The notes: generated by a model not told the origin, from the sequence alone. DNA of 64,000 nucleotides from an uncultured Desulfobacter sp. (GCF_963666675.1 NZ_OY762929.1:5552001-5616000); one strand, 5' to 3'; shown: positions 50,005 through 59,435, numbered from the stretch's first letter. Numbers and translations are program-made.

Positions 50005-52359
50005 ATGATCAGTATTTCCCGTTTTTTCAATCCCGAGGATGGTTCTGAAAAGGAGAACAAAACCCTTCCCTTGGTGCCGCTGAGGGATATCGTCCTCTTT
50101 CCCTTTGTAACGACCTCTATTTTTGTGGGAAGAGAGAAATCCATCAAGGCGCTCTCCCAGGCCATGGGTAGCGATAAAAAAATTTTTCTCACCACCCAAA
50201 AAGATCCGGAAGTTTTAAAACCGACCCTTGAAGATCTCTTTCAGGTGGGCACCGAAGCCAGAATCACCCAGTTGCTGCGCCTGCCCGACGGCACGGTAAA
50301 AGCGCTGGTTGAAGGGGTTGCCCGGGGCTGTATCATTAAAATGCAGGACCAGGAGGGACTCCAGATTGTTAATTATGTGGATGTCCATGAAAAACCACTG
50401 GCCGAGGCCAATACCGAGGCTGCCATCCGGACGGTCCATGAAGCATTCCAGCATTATGTCGGCCTGTCCGGCGTGGTTTCCAAAAGTTTTTTCAAAGGCC
50501 TGGATGCCTTAGAACAATATCCGTCAAGGTATGCCGATACCATTGCCGCCCAACTGCCCTTCAAAGTTCAGGATAAGCAGACCATGCTGGAGTGTGGTGA
50601 TATTGAAGAACGTTTCTTTTTGCTCTTAAAGTTTATTCAAAAGGAGACGGAAGTTTTTTCCATGTCCCAGAAAATCAAGGGCAGGGTCAAAGAACAGATG
50701 GATAAACTTCAAAAACGCCATTACCTTAATGAACAGATGCGGGCCATCCAAAAGGAGATGGGTGAGGACGGCCAGGGCGGGGAATTTGCCACCCTGGAGA
50801 AAAAAATCAAGGCCAAGCGCATGCCCAAAGAGGCAGCAGGAGTGGTGCGCGCAGAACTGGAAAAACTGAAGTTAATGTCCGCTACCTCTTCGGAGGCAAC
50901 CGTGGTCAGAAACTACATCGACTGGCTGATATCCTTGCCCTGGTACCGGAAAAAACGGGTAAAAAACGAACTTTCAAAGGCCGAACAAATTCTGGACCGG
51001 GATCATTACGGACTGAAAAAACCCAAGGAGCGAATCCTTGAGTACCTGGCTGTTCAGATTCTGGTCAAAAAAATAAAAGGGCCGATTCTGTGCCTGGTGG
51101 GACCGCCCGGGGTCGGCAAAACATCCCTTGCCCGTTCCGTTGCCGCAGCAACCGGCCGCGCATTTGCAAGGATCTCCCTGGGCGGAGTGCGTGACGAGGC
51201 CGAAATTCGAGGCCACCGAAGAACCTATGTCGGCGCCATGCCCGGTAAAATCATCCAGACACTGAAAAAAGTGGGCTTTAACAACCCGGTATTCTGCCTG
51301 GATGAAATCGATAAAATGACCAGTGATTTCAGGGGAGACCCCTCCTCTGCCCTTCTGGAGGCCCTGGACCCGGAACAGAACAAAAATTTTAACGATCACT
51401 ATCTTGAAGTGGATTACGATCTGTCGGAAATTCTGTTTATCACCACCGCAAACACCCTGCATGAAATCCCAGCCCCCCTGCGTGACCGCATGGAGGTGAT
51501 CCAGATCCCCGGGTATACCGATTATGAAAAATACCAGATTGCCACCGGCTACCTGATCCCGAAACAGATGCATGAAAATGGGCTGGATGATTGCGAAATC
51601 ACATTTTCAAAACCGGCGGTTGAAATAATTATCAAAGAGTACACCAAAGAAGCCGGCGTAAGAAACCTTGAGCGGGAACTCTCTTCCGTACTTAGAAAAA
51701 TTGCCACGGAAATTGTACGCACCCAGACACGCAAAAAACATCAGGTCACAGCAAGTACGGTTTCAAAATATCTGGGGCAGTCTAAATTTAGAAATTCCAT
51801 TCTGGAGCAGGAAGACAAAACAGGTATTGTTACCGGACTTGCCTGGACCCAGGCTGGCGGTGAACTGTTAACCATTGAGGCGGTGACCATGCCGGGCAAG
51901 GGCAATGTCATGGTGACCGGCAAGCTTGGAGATGTGATGAAGGAGAGCTCCCAGGCGGCCGTTTCCTATGTCCGTTCACGGAGCGGCGAACTTAACATCC
52001 GGGAAGATTTCTATAAGGATACGGACATACACATCCATGTACCCGAAGGGGCCATCCCCAAAGATGGACCTTCGGCCGGTATTGCCATGTGTACGGCCGT
52101 TGTCTCGATTCTGACCGGCCAGCCCGTAAGCAGGTCCGTGGCCATGACAGGTGAAATTACCCTTCGCGGACGGGTGCTCCCCATTGGTGGCCTAAAGGAA
52201 AAACTCCTGGCAGCCCAGGCCAATGGGATTAAGAAAGTTATCCTCTGTAACGAAAATAAAAAAGACATTATAGACGTGCCCAAAGCGATTCAAAAACAGC
52301 TTGATATTGTCTTTGTGGAAAGCATGGCCGAAGTGTTTGAACACGCCCTGGTCAAATAA
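50005..52359 (+). CDS. lon: ATP-dependent Lon protease
   Basis: 784 residues: N-terminal substrate domain (LPLVPLRDIVLFPF), AAA+ module with Walker A GPPGVGKT and Walker B FCLDEIDKM, and a C-terminal serine-lysine protease domain (PKDGPSAGIAM with catalytic Ser; LKEKLLAA with Lys). Degrades misfolded and regulatory proteins in the cytoplasm. Confidence 0.97.
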   Translation: MISISRFFNPEDGSEKENKTLPLVPLRDIVLFPFVTTSIFVGREKSIKALSQAMGSDKKIFLTTQKDPEVLKPTLEDLFQVGTEARITQLLRLPDGTVKALVEGVARGCIIKMQDQEGLQIVNYVDVHEKPLAEANTEAAIRTVHEAFQHYVGLSGVVSKSFFKGLDALEQYPSRYADTIAAQLPFKVQDKQTMLECGDIEERFFLLLKFIQKETEVFSMSQKIKGRVKEQMDKLQKRHYLNEQMRAIQKEMGEDGQGGEFATLEKKIKAKRMPKEAAGVVRAELEKLKLMSATSSEATVVRNYIDWLISLPWYRKKRVKNELSKAEQILDRDHYGLKKPKERILEYLAVQILVKKIKGPILCLVGPPGVGKTSLARSVAAATGRAFARISLGGVRDEAEIRGHRRTYVGAMPGKIIQTLKKVGFNNPVFCLDEIDKMTSDFRGDPSSALLEALDPEQNKNFNDHYLEVDYDLSEILFITTANTLHEIPAPLRDRMEVIQIPGYTDYEKYQIATGYLIPKQMHENGLDDCEITFSKPAVEIIIKEYTKEAGVRNLERELSSVLRKIATEIVRTQTRKKHQVTASTVSKYLGQSKFRNSILEQEDKTGIVTGLAWTQAGGELLTIEAVTMPGKGNVMVTGKLGDVMKESSQAAVSYVRSRSGELNIREDFYKDTDIHIHVPEGAIPKDGPSAGIAMCTAVVSILTGQPVSRSVAMTGEITLRGRVLPIGGLKEKLLAAQANGIKKVILCNENKKDIIDVPKAIQKQLDIVFVESMAEVFEHALVK

Positions 52360-52471
52360 CGCTTGTTATCCAAGGACGTCCAGCGCTGTATTAAAATAAT
52401 ACAATCGCTGCACTCAAAATTTGTGTGCCGCGATTTTTTATTTTTAACGCTATGAAAATAGAAGACGGTTC

Positions 52472-53548
52472 TTATAAACCGTCTTCAATCATAGACAAAA
52501 ACTGTGCCATGGCCGTGACTTCATCTAACTGTGAAATACTGCGGCGTATATTGACCATACTTTCATACTCTTCGGGCCCCATCAGCAGATCTTCTTTCCG
52601 GGTTCCGGATTTGTTGATATTGATGGCCGGCCACAGTCTTTGTTCGGCGCACTCCCTGGAGAGATAAAGATCCATGTTGCCGGTGCCTTTGAATTCCTGG
52701 AAAATGACATCATCCATGCGGCTGCCGGTCTCAACCAGAATGGTCGCAATGATTGTAAGGGAACCGCCGTTCTCAAGCTTGCGCGCCCCCCCGAAAATTT
52801 TTCTGGGAAACTCCATGGCATTGGCGCCAAGACCGCCACTCATGGTTTTACCATAGGAATCGGTGTCAATATTAAAGGCCCGGGTCATTCGGGTTAAAGA
52901 GTCGATGAAAACCACGGCATCCTGTCCGATTTCCGTACATCTGATGGCCGTGTGCATCGCAAGCCGCGTCATCCTCATATGCTGGCCGATTTGCTGATCC
53001 GCAGAAGAATAGAGCACATTGGCATCTGCCAAGCCCCTCTGGAAATCGGTAACTTCCTCGGGCCGTTCATCCACGAGCAGCACAAAGACCTTGGCTTCGG
53101 GATGATTGGCGACCACGGAGTTGGCCATGTGCCTTAGAATTGTTGTTTTACCGGATTTTGGCGGTGCGATGATCAAACCCCGCTGGCCCATACCGATGGG
53201 GACAATCAGATCCAACGCTTTTCCTGTCAGGTCATCAGGCCCTTGGGCGAGTTGATACCGTTCAAAGGGGTTAATGCTGACCTGCTCCTGGAGCATCGGT
53301 GTTCTTATAAACTCGTCAAAGGGAAGCCCATTGATAGTCTCAATACGTATAAGGGCAACATTTACATTCTGCGGGCTCTTTTTCTCTCCATAGCCTTGAA
53401 TGAAACTGCCTTCCCTGAGGTTGAGTTTGCGTATCAGGCTGTTGGGTACATAGGGATTTTCAGGCTTGGGATTGAAATTTTCTTCGATGTTCCTTAGAAA
53501 ACCAAACCCCTTGTCCATGATTTCCAGATATCCCTGAACAGGTTCCAT
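52472..53548 (-). CDS. rho: Transcription termination factor Rho (short form)
   Basis: 358 residues, shorter than the usual 410-420 because the N-terminal helical bundle is missing: it starts at the OB-fold RNA-binding domain (GYLEIMDKGFGFLRNIEENF). The P-loop region is APPKSGKTTIL, followed by LLVDERPEEVTDF and DSLTRMTRAFN. It is convergent with lon; the inverted repeat GAAGACGGTT/AACCGTCTTC (52461-52486) overlaps its last codons. The 380 bases upstream (53549-53932) show no gene. Confidence 0.95.
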   Translation of the reverse strand: MEPVQGYLEIMDKGFGFLRNIEENFNPKPENPYVPNSLIRKLNLREGSFIQGYGEKKSPQNVNVALIRIETINGLPFDEFIRTPMLQEQVSINPFERYQLAQGPDDLTGKALDLIVPIGMGQRGLIIAPPKSGKTTILRHMANSVVANHPEAKVFVLLVDERPEEVTDFQRGLADANVLYSSADQQIGQHMRMTRLAMHTAIRCTEIGQDAVVFIDSLTRMTRAFNIDTDSYGKTMSGGLGANAMEFPRKIFGGARKLENGGSLTIIATILVETGSRMDDVIFQEFKGTGNMDLYLSRECAEQRLWPAININKSGTRKEDLLMGPEEYESMVNIRRSISQLDEVTAMAQFLSMIEDGL

Positions 53549-53932
53549 TATCGACTCCTAAATTATACGTTGACTGCTGACATTATAAATCAAAAATCCC
53601 ATAAATGCGATGTCCCTGGTTTTATTTTGATGGTTGTCAGGAAAAAAGGTGATAAGATTTTGCATTCAATTATTCTATAATGTTTACATATTTAATGGAG
53701 TAGCATAACAATGTCCCTATAATTTTGCAAGGATTTGATTAAATTCCTGGTCGTTCGGTCAAGCGTAGCCAGGCCAAGAAAAGATCCTGACCCGAAGCAC
53801 CGCCACTTAAATCCCGTCCGGAACACGTCACTTATCATCTCATGCCAATGCCAAGTCCCATACACCTTATGTACTGAAAAATCCGGGGAACCGGATTTTT
53901 TTGCATAGGGACAAAAAAAAGTATATTTTTGC

Positions 53933-53961
53933 TTGACACCCACATGGGGACTTGGTATATA
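53933..53961 (+). promoter_or_regulatory. Promoter of the tRNA-Val/tRNA-Asp unit
   Basis: TTGACA (53933-53938) and TATATA (53956-53961) with a 17-base spacer, 12 bases ahead of tRNA-Val. Confidence 0.8.
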
Positions 53962-53973
53962 TGCTGCCGTTTC

Positions 53974-54049
53974 GGGCGATTAACTCAGCTGGGAGAGTGC
54001 AAGCCTTACAAGCTTGAAGTCGCAGGTTCGATCCCTGCATCGCCCACCA
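53974..54049 (+). tRNA. tRNA-Val (TAC)
   Basis: 76-nt cloverleaf with encoded CCA: acceptor GGGCGAT/ATCGCCC, anticodon loop CTTACAA (anticodon TAC), T arm GCAGG-TTCGATC-CCTGC. Confidence 0.95.
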
Positions 54050-54064
54050 GAAACAACAAACCAC

Positions 54065-54141
54065 GGGGGTGTAGTTCAGTTGGTTAGAACGCTAGCCTGT
54101 CACGCTAGAGGCCGCGAGTTCGAGTCTCGTCACTCCCGCCA
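54065..54141 (+). tRNA. tRNA-Asp (GTC)
   Basis: 77-nt cloverleaf with encoded CCA: acceptor GGGGGTG/CACTCCC (one G-T), anticodon loop CTGTCAC (anticodon GTC). 15 bases after tRNA-Val, same transcript. Confidence 0.95.
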
Positions 54142-54149
54142 CAATATAG

Positions 54150-54187
54150 AAAGGGCTTTTGAGGCAACTCAAAAGCCCTTTTTCTTT
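54150..54187 (+). terminator. Terminator of the tRNA unit
   Basis: AAAGGGCTTTTGAG and CTCAAAAGCCCTT arms around GCAA, then TTTTCTTTT. Confidence 0.85.
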
Positions 54188-54207
54188 TGGGTAGACAGAA
54201 AGATAAA

Positions 54208-54239
54208 ATTAAAAAGGCCATGGAGACATCTCCATGGCC
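54208..54239 (-). terminator. Terminator of leuB (minus strand)
   Basis: GGCCATGGAG (54216-54225) and CTCCATGGCC (54230-54239) around ACAT; on the minus strand it is followed by TTTTTAATTTT. Confidence 0.8.
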
Positions 54240-54271
54240 GGGTGTTTCAAGGGAAAGAGTAAGATCTATAC

Positions 54272-55357
54272 CTATTGGGTATTTTTCATGGCATTGATGA
54301 TCTCAGTGCCCATCTCCTCAGTATTAACCGCATTCTCTGCTTTATCCGTCAAATCCGCAGTAAGAATACCCTGATCAAGAACATCTGAAATTGCAGCTTC
54401 AATGGCATCCGCAGCCTGTGTTTCTCCAAAGGTATATTTGAGCATCATGGCAGCGGACAGGATCTGTGCAATGGGATTGGCGATGCTTTTGCCCGCAATA
54501 TCAGGCGCAGAGCCTCCGGCCGGTTCATAAAGGCCGAATTTCTTTTCATTCAGACTTGCCGAAGAGAGCAGCCCCATCGATCCGGTAATCATGGCGCATT
54601 CATCGGAAATAATATCCCCAAACATATTTCCGCACAACAGCACATCAAATTGCTGGGGGTTGCGAATCAGCTGCATGGCCGCATTGTCCACATATATATG
54701 GTTCAAGGTGACATCCGGATATGATTTTGAAACCTCTATGACCACTTCCCGCCACAGAACCATGGAGGTCAGCACATTGGCCTTGTCCACGGATGACACG
54801 ATACTGCGCCGTTTCCTGGCGGCCTCAAAGGCCATCCTGGCAATCCGTTCAATTTCGAATCTGGAATAGACCATGGTATCAAAAGCAGTTTCATCGGCCC
54901 CCGTGCCCCTTTTGCCCCGGGGTTTGCCGAAATAGAGCCCGCCGGTCAACTCCCTGACGCATAGAATATCAAATCCGTCTTTGATGATTTCCGGTTTCAG
55001 GGGAGATGCCGATGCAAGGGAAGGGAATACCTTGGAGGGCCTCAGGTTGCAGTATAACCCAAAGTGTTTGCGCAAGGTCAGAAGCGAAGCGCGTTCGGGC
55101 TGCTCCTCGGGCGGCAGATGTTCCCACTTCGGACCGCCGACGGAACCGAACAAAATGGCATCTTTTTGTTCGCACAATGCCAGGGTTGAGTCCGGCAGGG
55201 CTTTACCATGATTATCAATGCCTGCACCGCCCACATCTGCAAATTCATAGGATATTTCAAAATCAAAAAGCTCGGCAGCCTTATCAATTACCCTGATTGC
55301 CTGGGCCATAACCTCAGGACCAATACCGTCACCGGAAAGTACAGCAATGTTGTTCAA
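54272..55357 (-). CDS. leuB: 3-isopropylmalate dehydrogenase
   Basis: 361 residues. The start NIAVLSGDGIGPEVMAQAI, FGSVGGPKW, RELTGGLYFGKPRG and EPAGGSAPDIAGKSIANP are all typical of LeuB. It oxidises and decarboxylates 3-isopropylmalate with NAD in leucine synthesis. It stands alone, with the terminator just downstream; the other leu genes are not in the window. Confidence 0.97.
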   Translation of the reverse strand: MNNIAVLSGDGIGPEVMAQAIRVIDKAAELFDFEISYEFADVGGAGIDNHGKALPDSTLALCEQKDAILFGSVGGPKWEHLPPEEQPERASLLTLRKHFGLYCNLRPSKVFPSLASASPLKPEIIKDGFDILCVRELTGGLYFGKPRGKRGTGADETAFDTMVYSRFEIERIARMAFEAARKRRSIVSSVDKANVLTSMVLWREVVIEVSKSYPDVTLNHIYVDNAAMQLIRNPQQFDVLLCGNMFGDIISDECAMITGSMGLLSSASLNEKKFGLYEPAGGSAPDIAGKSIANPIAQILSAAMMLKYTFGETQAADAIEAAISDVLDQGILTADLTDKAENAVNTEEMGTEIINAMKNTQ

Positions 55358-55573
55358 TGTTTTTGCCTCCTGTAAGTTTACAAATAATTAATTTAATTAA
55401 GATATACTGGAATATTTTTAATTAGGCAAGATGCATCGGCAACAATTTGTGTATAAAATCAACGTTGTTGAATAATTTACATATTTTGAGGTATTATACC
55501 ATCCCATGACTGTTAGGCCCATCATCAGAATAAAATCACCCACCTACTTGTCTTTTAAGCCACTCTCGGCGTT

Positions 55574-55614
55574 ACGCCAAAGGACACATATTTCAAATAT
55601 GCTTCCATTGGCGT
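55574..55614. repeat. Long inverted repeat abutting a tRNA fragment
   Basis: ACGCCAA (55574-55580) pairs with TTGGCGT (55608-55614), with inner GGA/TCC and ATATTT/AAATAT stems around a single C. The hairpin ends four bases before the truncated tRNA-Leu and replaces its 5' half. Confidence 0.6.
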
Positions 55615-55618
55615 GCCT

Positions 55619-55682
55619 TGATGGGGACTTAAAATCCCTCGCCCGCAAGGGTGTACGAGTTCAATTCTCGTCCCAGGCACCA
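55619..55682 (+). pseudogene. 3' fragment of tRNA-Leu (TAA)
   Basis: GGGGA-CTTAAAA-TCCCT anticodon arm (TAA), long variable arm CGCCCGCAAGGGTGT, T arm ACGAG-TTCAATT-CTCGT and CCCAGGC-A-CCA. The acceptor 5' strand and D arm are missing. Such 3' tRNA halves are normally attachment scars of integrated elements; here the matching intact gene is outside the window. Confidence 0.75.
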
Positions 55683-55690
55683 CGAATATG

Positions 55691-55723
55691 AAGGCTTTCA
55701 GCGTTTAGCTGGAAGCCTTTTTT
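55691..55723 (+). terminator. Terminator after the tRNA-Leu fragment
   Basis: AAGGCTTTCAGC (55691-55702) and GCTGGAAGCCTT (55708-55719) around GTTTA, one G-T wobble, then T-run. Confidence 0.75.
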
Positions 55724-55840
55724 ATAGTTTTGGTGATTGTGCCCGAAATTGTTCCCAAACGACTTGTCAGGTAATTTTCCTGCCTTTGGGCGGCGAGCAT
55801 CAAATCATCTTCTTGGCAGGTGTTTTCTGGAGGGACTGCC

Positions 55841-56103
55841 ATGATCCAGGTCACACCTCATATGAAAATTTTGCTGGCTGTTAATCCGGTTGATTTCAGG
55901 AAAGGCATTGACGGCCTGGCCGGGCTATGCCTAAAAATACTGCATTCCGATCCTTCTTCTGGATACCGTTTGTATTTATCAATCGAAGGCGAACGACGAT
56001 AAAGGTGGCATGCTATGATACGCAAGGCTTTTGGCTGTGCCAAAAGCGGTTATCCAAAGGCCGTTTTGAATGGTGGCCAGTAAAGGTACCAAGCTTTTTT
56101 TAA
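55841..56103 (+). pseudogene. IS66-family TnpB (Orf2) remnant, frameshifted
   Basis: Starts MIQVTPHMKILLAVNPVDFR and KGIDGLAGLCLKIL, the IS66 Orf2 N terminus. Near 55968-55975 the frame shifts; the next frame continues with FVFINRRRTTIKV and GFWLCQKRLSKGRFEWWP, the rest of the IS66 motif, before an early stop. No IS66 transposase (TnpC) or terminal repeats are seen, so this is a relic. Confidence 0.75.
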
Positions 56104-56194
56104 CTGATTGCCAGCAATCGCCATTATAGTGCATAATTATCTCCTTAATTGGATAATACGCTCTATGACATTTAAGACTGAAAACATTTGGCCA

Positions 56195-56992
56195 TCACTG
56201 GTCGAAAAACTTTTTATTCTGGGCGATTTTCCAAATTTGTTCTGTTTCATACGCAAGGTAGTTTTTCAATTCAGCGAAGTTGAAATTCACCAACCGTTTA
56301 ACACCGAACAAGGACTGGGCAGGAAGATCGTTAAACCTGACAATCGTTTCCTGAACCGTATCCTCAAGGTCTTCCGGTACCACCACATCGTCTACAATGT
56401 GGTTTTCCAGGGACTGTTGGGCGGTGATCCGATCCTGCAACAGCAGTTTCTTGGCTTGACCCGGCCCCACAGTGCGGCCGAGGATAAAAGGCGCACCGCC
56501 CTTGGGCAGCATGCCGATTTCATGATAGATATTATAGAAGCTAGTGTCACTGGTTATAATTCGGTAATCACAGGCCAGGGCAATATTCATGAACAAAGAG
56601 AGCACTTCGCCGGAACATATATTGATAAACATCTTATCCATGGCCTGAATGTCTAAAATGGTTTGGTCAATGACATTACAGAACCGGTGCAGTTCATAGC
56701 GATCCATGGTATTGGAGAATCCAAAGTGGCCCAGATCACGTTCTGGGCATTCAAACAGAAAGAACTTCAAGTATTCATCGCTGCCCGATTCACTGAAGCC
56801 TGAATGGATCACCACGGTTTTGATTTCGTCCGCATTGGCAAGGACCTCGAAATAGTCATGAAGGAAATCCATACGGTCAAAATTGATGGCGTTGTGAAAG
56901 AAATTGCCTGAAAATTTCAACCACAGGGTGTCTTCCCGAAATTCAGACACAAAAAATCCGGGGTAGGATACGATTAAATCAGGGTTATTCAT
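56195..56992 (-). CDS. Enoyl-CoA hydratase/isomerase family protein
   Basis: 265 residues with a crotonase-like fold: VVIHSGFSESGSDEYLKFF in place of the usual oxyanion loop, ALACDYRIITSDTSFYNIYHEIGMLPKGGAPFILGR (the conserved DxRxAxxxAxFxxPExxxGxxP-like region) and KLLLQDRITAQQSLENHIVD. The usual catalytic glutamates are not obvious, so the reaction is uncertain. Confidence 0.75.
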   Translation of the reverse strand: MNNPDLIVSYPGFFVSEFREDTLWLKFSGNFFHNAINFDRMDFLHDYFEVLANADEIKTVVIHSGFSESGSDEYLKFFLFECPERDLGHFGFSNTMDRYELHRFCNVIDQTILDIQAMDKMFINICSGEVLSLFMNIALACDYRIITSDTSFYNIYHEIGMLPKGGAPFILGRTVGPGQAKKLLLQDRITAQQSLENHIVDDVVVPEDLEDTVQETIVRFNDLPAQSLFGVKRLVNFNFAELKNYLAYETEQIWKIAQNKKFFDQ

Positions 56993-57035
56993 GGGCTAAC
57001 TCCTCGCTTGAATTGTTGTTATCATTGTCCGTTGA

Positions 57036-57423
57036 TCAGTCCGTGCCCGTTCCAAAAACCTTGCGACCTGTGGCGAGGTCCAGGGTAGCCCGGGCATCCA
57101 GATATCCGTAAAAGGCTTTAAAATAATTGGTTTTTGCCGTGGACAGATCGGTTCTTGCATCTAAGGCGGGCTATGCCCGCAACCCAATAAGCGAGAATAA
57201 CAGATAAGCAGTTCCTCATGTATACAGCCCTGGCCCCATTGGAGCGGGTCTTGAACCCGTTAAATAAAGCCCATTTGGCCTGGAGCATAATTGCTGCATT
57301 GTTATCATTGGTAAAATCGTTATTGTCCGCTATCGGTGTATCTCCTTCCTGATAGTAGGGGACAACAAGGGAAATCGAAGGGGAGTAACCGCTTTTTTCA
57401 AAGTTTATGATGGTCGGGCACAT
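57036..57423 (-). pseudogene. TolC-type outer membrane efflux protein remnant
   Basis: The minus strand reads GYSPSISLVVPYYQEG, then AIMLQAKWALFNGFKTRSNGARA, typical of TolC family C-terminal halves. After a frame break near 57170-57240 it continues ARTDLSTAKTNYFKAFYGYL, then DARATLDLATGRKVFGTGTD and a stop, the usual TolC end. It is 5'-truncated; traces (DATRAYFQVAATTLGAL) occur upstream near 57585-57660. The 246 bases to the next gene hold nothing else. Confidence 0.65.
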
Positions 57424-57669
57424 GGTACCTCCTTTATGTTATACATCTGTAGTCATGTTACAGGCGATTACTCTGTCTGGGGGAGATAGCCATTGTATCA
57501 AAAGCCTTGCCAAGAAAAACGGCTCAACGGCCGGATCAATGACACAGGAGCCCTAACCGCAGCATTTTTAGCCCTTGTTCCGTTGACCCGGAGTGCGGGA
57601 GATACACAGAGCTCCCAAGGTCGTAGCAGCAACTTGAAAATAGGCTCTTGTGGCATCATTTAGGGAAAG

Positions 57670-58884
57670 TTATCGGCCTGCGCTATTTTTCTTTGTCCAT
57701 ACCAGCAGACAGACCATGCCGGTTATTACGGCTATAATCCCGTAAATCGTTACCCGGCTCTCCCATTCCATGGCCAGAATCTGCATTCCAATACTGCCGA
57801 TAATGGCAAAAAAGAAATTGATCATTGCGGCGAGGGCCCCTGATTCAGGCCCTCCCGCATTCATCATCAGATCCACGCTAAGCGGTCTGAGCAGTGCTGT
57901 CATGAGGGTGCCCGGGATGACGCAAATCAGAAACACAACGGCGCTGGTCCCGCCGAAACAAACGATAAGACCGCCGCTCATCGAAATGGACAGAAACGCC
58001 AGCAGGATCATTTTTTCGCTGGAAAACCACCGCAGCAAAGGGACATACAGGGCGGCACCTAAAATGGCGAACATGGCATTGGTGGCGAAGCAGATACTAA
58101 AAAACGTGGAGGAAACACCAAACTCCGTCATGAAAATCAGGGTGGACCCGCCGACAAAACCAAGGACATACAGGGCCGGCAGAGAAAAGGCTGCCAGTGC
58201 CTTTACCAAAAACGGGTCTTTAAGAACGTGAAAAAGGCTGGCAAAGGCATGGAAAACAGATACATTATTTTTTTCAGGAATGGTTTCGGTGATAAAAAAA
58301 CACCCAGCCATGGAGACCAGTCCTAAAGCCAGGAGCACCACAAATACCGTACGCCACTGGGCAAAAGCAAGGATCATGGCGCCCAGGGTGGGGGCCGCCA
58401 CCGGGGCCGCCATCATCAGGGCGGTGAGGGTGGATAAAATTTTCTTTTTCGTGTTGCCTGTATAGGTATCCTGAACAATGGCAATGGAGATGGTGACCGG
58501 CGCACCCGCTCCTAACGCCTGGAGTACTCTCCAGAAGATCAGCTGGCTGATGGAATTTGACAAGACGCATCCGGCACTGGCCAGGCTGAAAAGTCCGATT
58601 CCTGCGATCAAGGATGGTTTGCGTCCGAATTTATCGGATATGGGGCCCCAGATCAGGGTTGAAAAGGCAAAAAAAACAAAAAAAAGAACCAGGGTCAGAT
58701 TGACCATTGCTTCACTGGTGTTGAATGTTCGGGCAATGTCCGGCAGGGACGGCAGATACATATCTGTTGACAGGGGCGGATAGGCACCCATGATGACCAG
58801 TAACAGGGGTAGAAAAATTTTGGAATACCAGGCCGCCGGCCTGGTATTGGGCAGAACGGAGCTGCCTGGGTTAAGATGCTGCAT
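57670..58884 (-). CDS. Bcr/CflA-type multidrug efflux transporter (MFS)
   Basis: 404 residues with 12 membrane helices. STDMYLPSLPDIARTFNTSE after helix 1 is the Bcr/CflA signature; WGPISDKFGRKPSL is the MFS loop 2-3 motif, and RVLQALGAGAPVTIS is motif C-like. It exports drugs such as bicyclomycin or chloramphenicol in relatives. It overlaps by 14 bases the end of a broken upstream gene. Confidence 0.9.
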   Translation of the reverse strand: MQHLNPGSSVLPNTRPAAWYSKIFLPLLLVIMGAYPPLSTDMYLPSLPDIARTFNTSEAMVNLTLVLFFVFFAFSTLIWGPISDKFGRKPSLIAGIGLFSLASAGCVLSNSISQLIFWRVLQALGAGAPVTISIAIVQDTYTGNTKKKILSTLTALMMAAPVAAPTLGAMILAFAQWRTVFVVLLALGLVSMAGCFFITETIPEKNNVSVFHAFASLFHVLKDPFLVKALAAFSLPALYVLGFVGGSTLIFMTEFGVSSTFFSICFATNAMFAILGAALYVPLLRWFSSEKMILLAFLSISMSGGLIVCFGGTSAVVFLICVIPGTLMTALLRPLSVDLMMNAGGPESGALAAMINFFFAIIGSIGMQILAMEWESRVTIYGIIAVITGMVCLLVWTKKNSAGR

Positions 58885-59164
58885 GAGCTGAATTTATCTC
58901 CTTTTGAATTTCCTGGTTAATGATACGCATGACCGAGTACCATTTTTCAAAGGTCTCCATGCCAATGTTCATGGCAAGGCCCTCAAACCATTTTATAGTT
59001 CTAATCGTATGTTTCTTTACATCCTTTCAAAATGCGTGCCATTTGTTCAAAATACTGAATTTATGCACCAATACGCCTATCGCACGACCAAAGTTCAATA
59101 TATCGTATTTGTCTCTGCGGAATATGGTATTTTGGATTTTAAAATACGGCATATAGATTTTTTT
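58871..59164 (-). pseudogene. Broken upstream gene, C-terminal part interrupted by TGA
   Basis: The minus strand reads KYDILNFGRAIGVLVHKFSI, then LNKWHAF, a TGA at about 59027, and in the same frame KDVKKHTIRTIKWFEGLAMN to QKEINSAHAAS with a stop overlapping the transporter start. The tail has protein character but I do not recognise it. A nonsense mutation is likelier than a selenocysteine codon, since no SECIS-like hairpin follows. Confidence 0.35.
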
Positions 59165-59174
59165 GAGATTCACC

Positions 59175-59391
59175 ATGGACAACATGACCTTTTTCCACCG
59201 GGCCACCATGAACATTTGCAGTAGTCTGGATGAAAACCGCATGATTCGTGATTGCCGCCTGTTTCTGAGACAATTTCTCAGTGTGCAGCATGATGCTGTG
59301 CGCCTATGAAGGCGATGAAGGCGCAATCCGCATTAAATGTTCCGGCGGTGCCTTGAAAAGTCAACTTTTTTCAATTGACTTTTTAAAATGA
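59175..59391 (+). pseudogene. Remnant of a GAF-containing sigma54-type regulator
   Basis: MDNMTFFHRATMNICSSLDE and CRLFLRQFLSVQHDAVRL resembles the N terminus of the GAF-sigma54 activators common in Desulfobacteraceae. At about 59307 a one-base frameshift is needed to continue with YEGDEGAIRIKCSGGALKSQ. It stops at 59389-59391 inside the operator of the next gene. No AAA+ or Fis domain remains. Confidence 0.5.
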
Positions 59392-59412
59392 CTATTTTAA
59401 AAAGTCAATTGA
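59371..59412. promoter_or_regulatory. Perfect 19-bp inverted repeat, putative TetR operator
   Basis: The arms at 59371-59389 and 59394-59412 are perfect complements around GACT. It ends 23 bases upstream of the TetR start, so autoregulation of the regulator and the efflux operon is likely. Confidence 0.7.
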
Positions 59413-59435
59413 AACTAAAAGTAAGGGGGAAAATA

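Noticed and set aside
59025..59029. TGA as a selenocysteine codon
   Set aside because: The frame continues on both sides and sulfate reducers do use selenocysteine, but no SECIS-like hairpin follows and the flanking protein is not a known selenoprotein.
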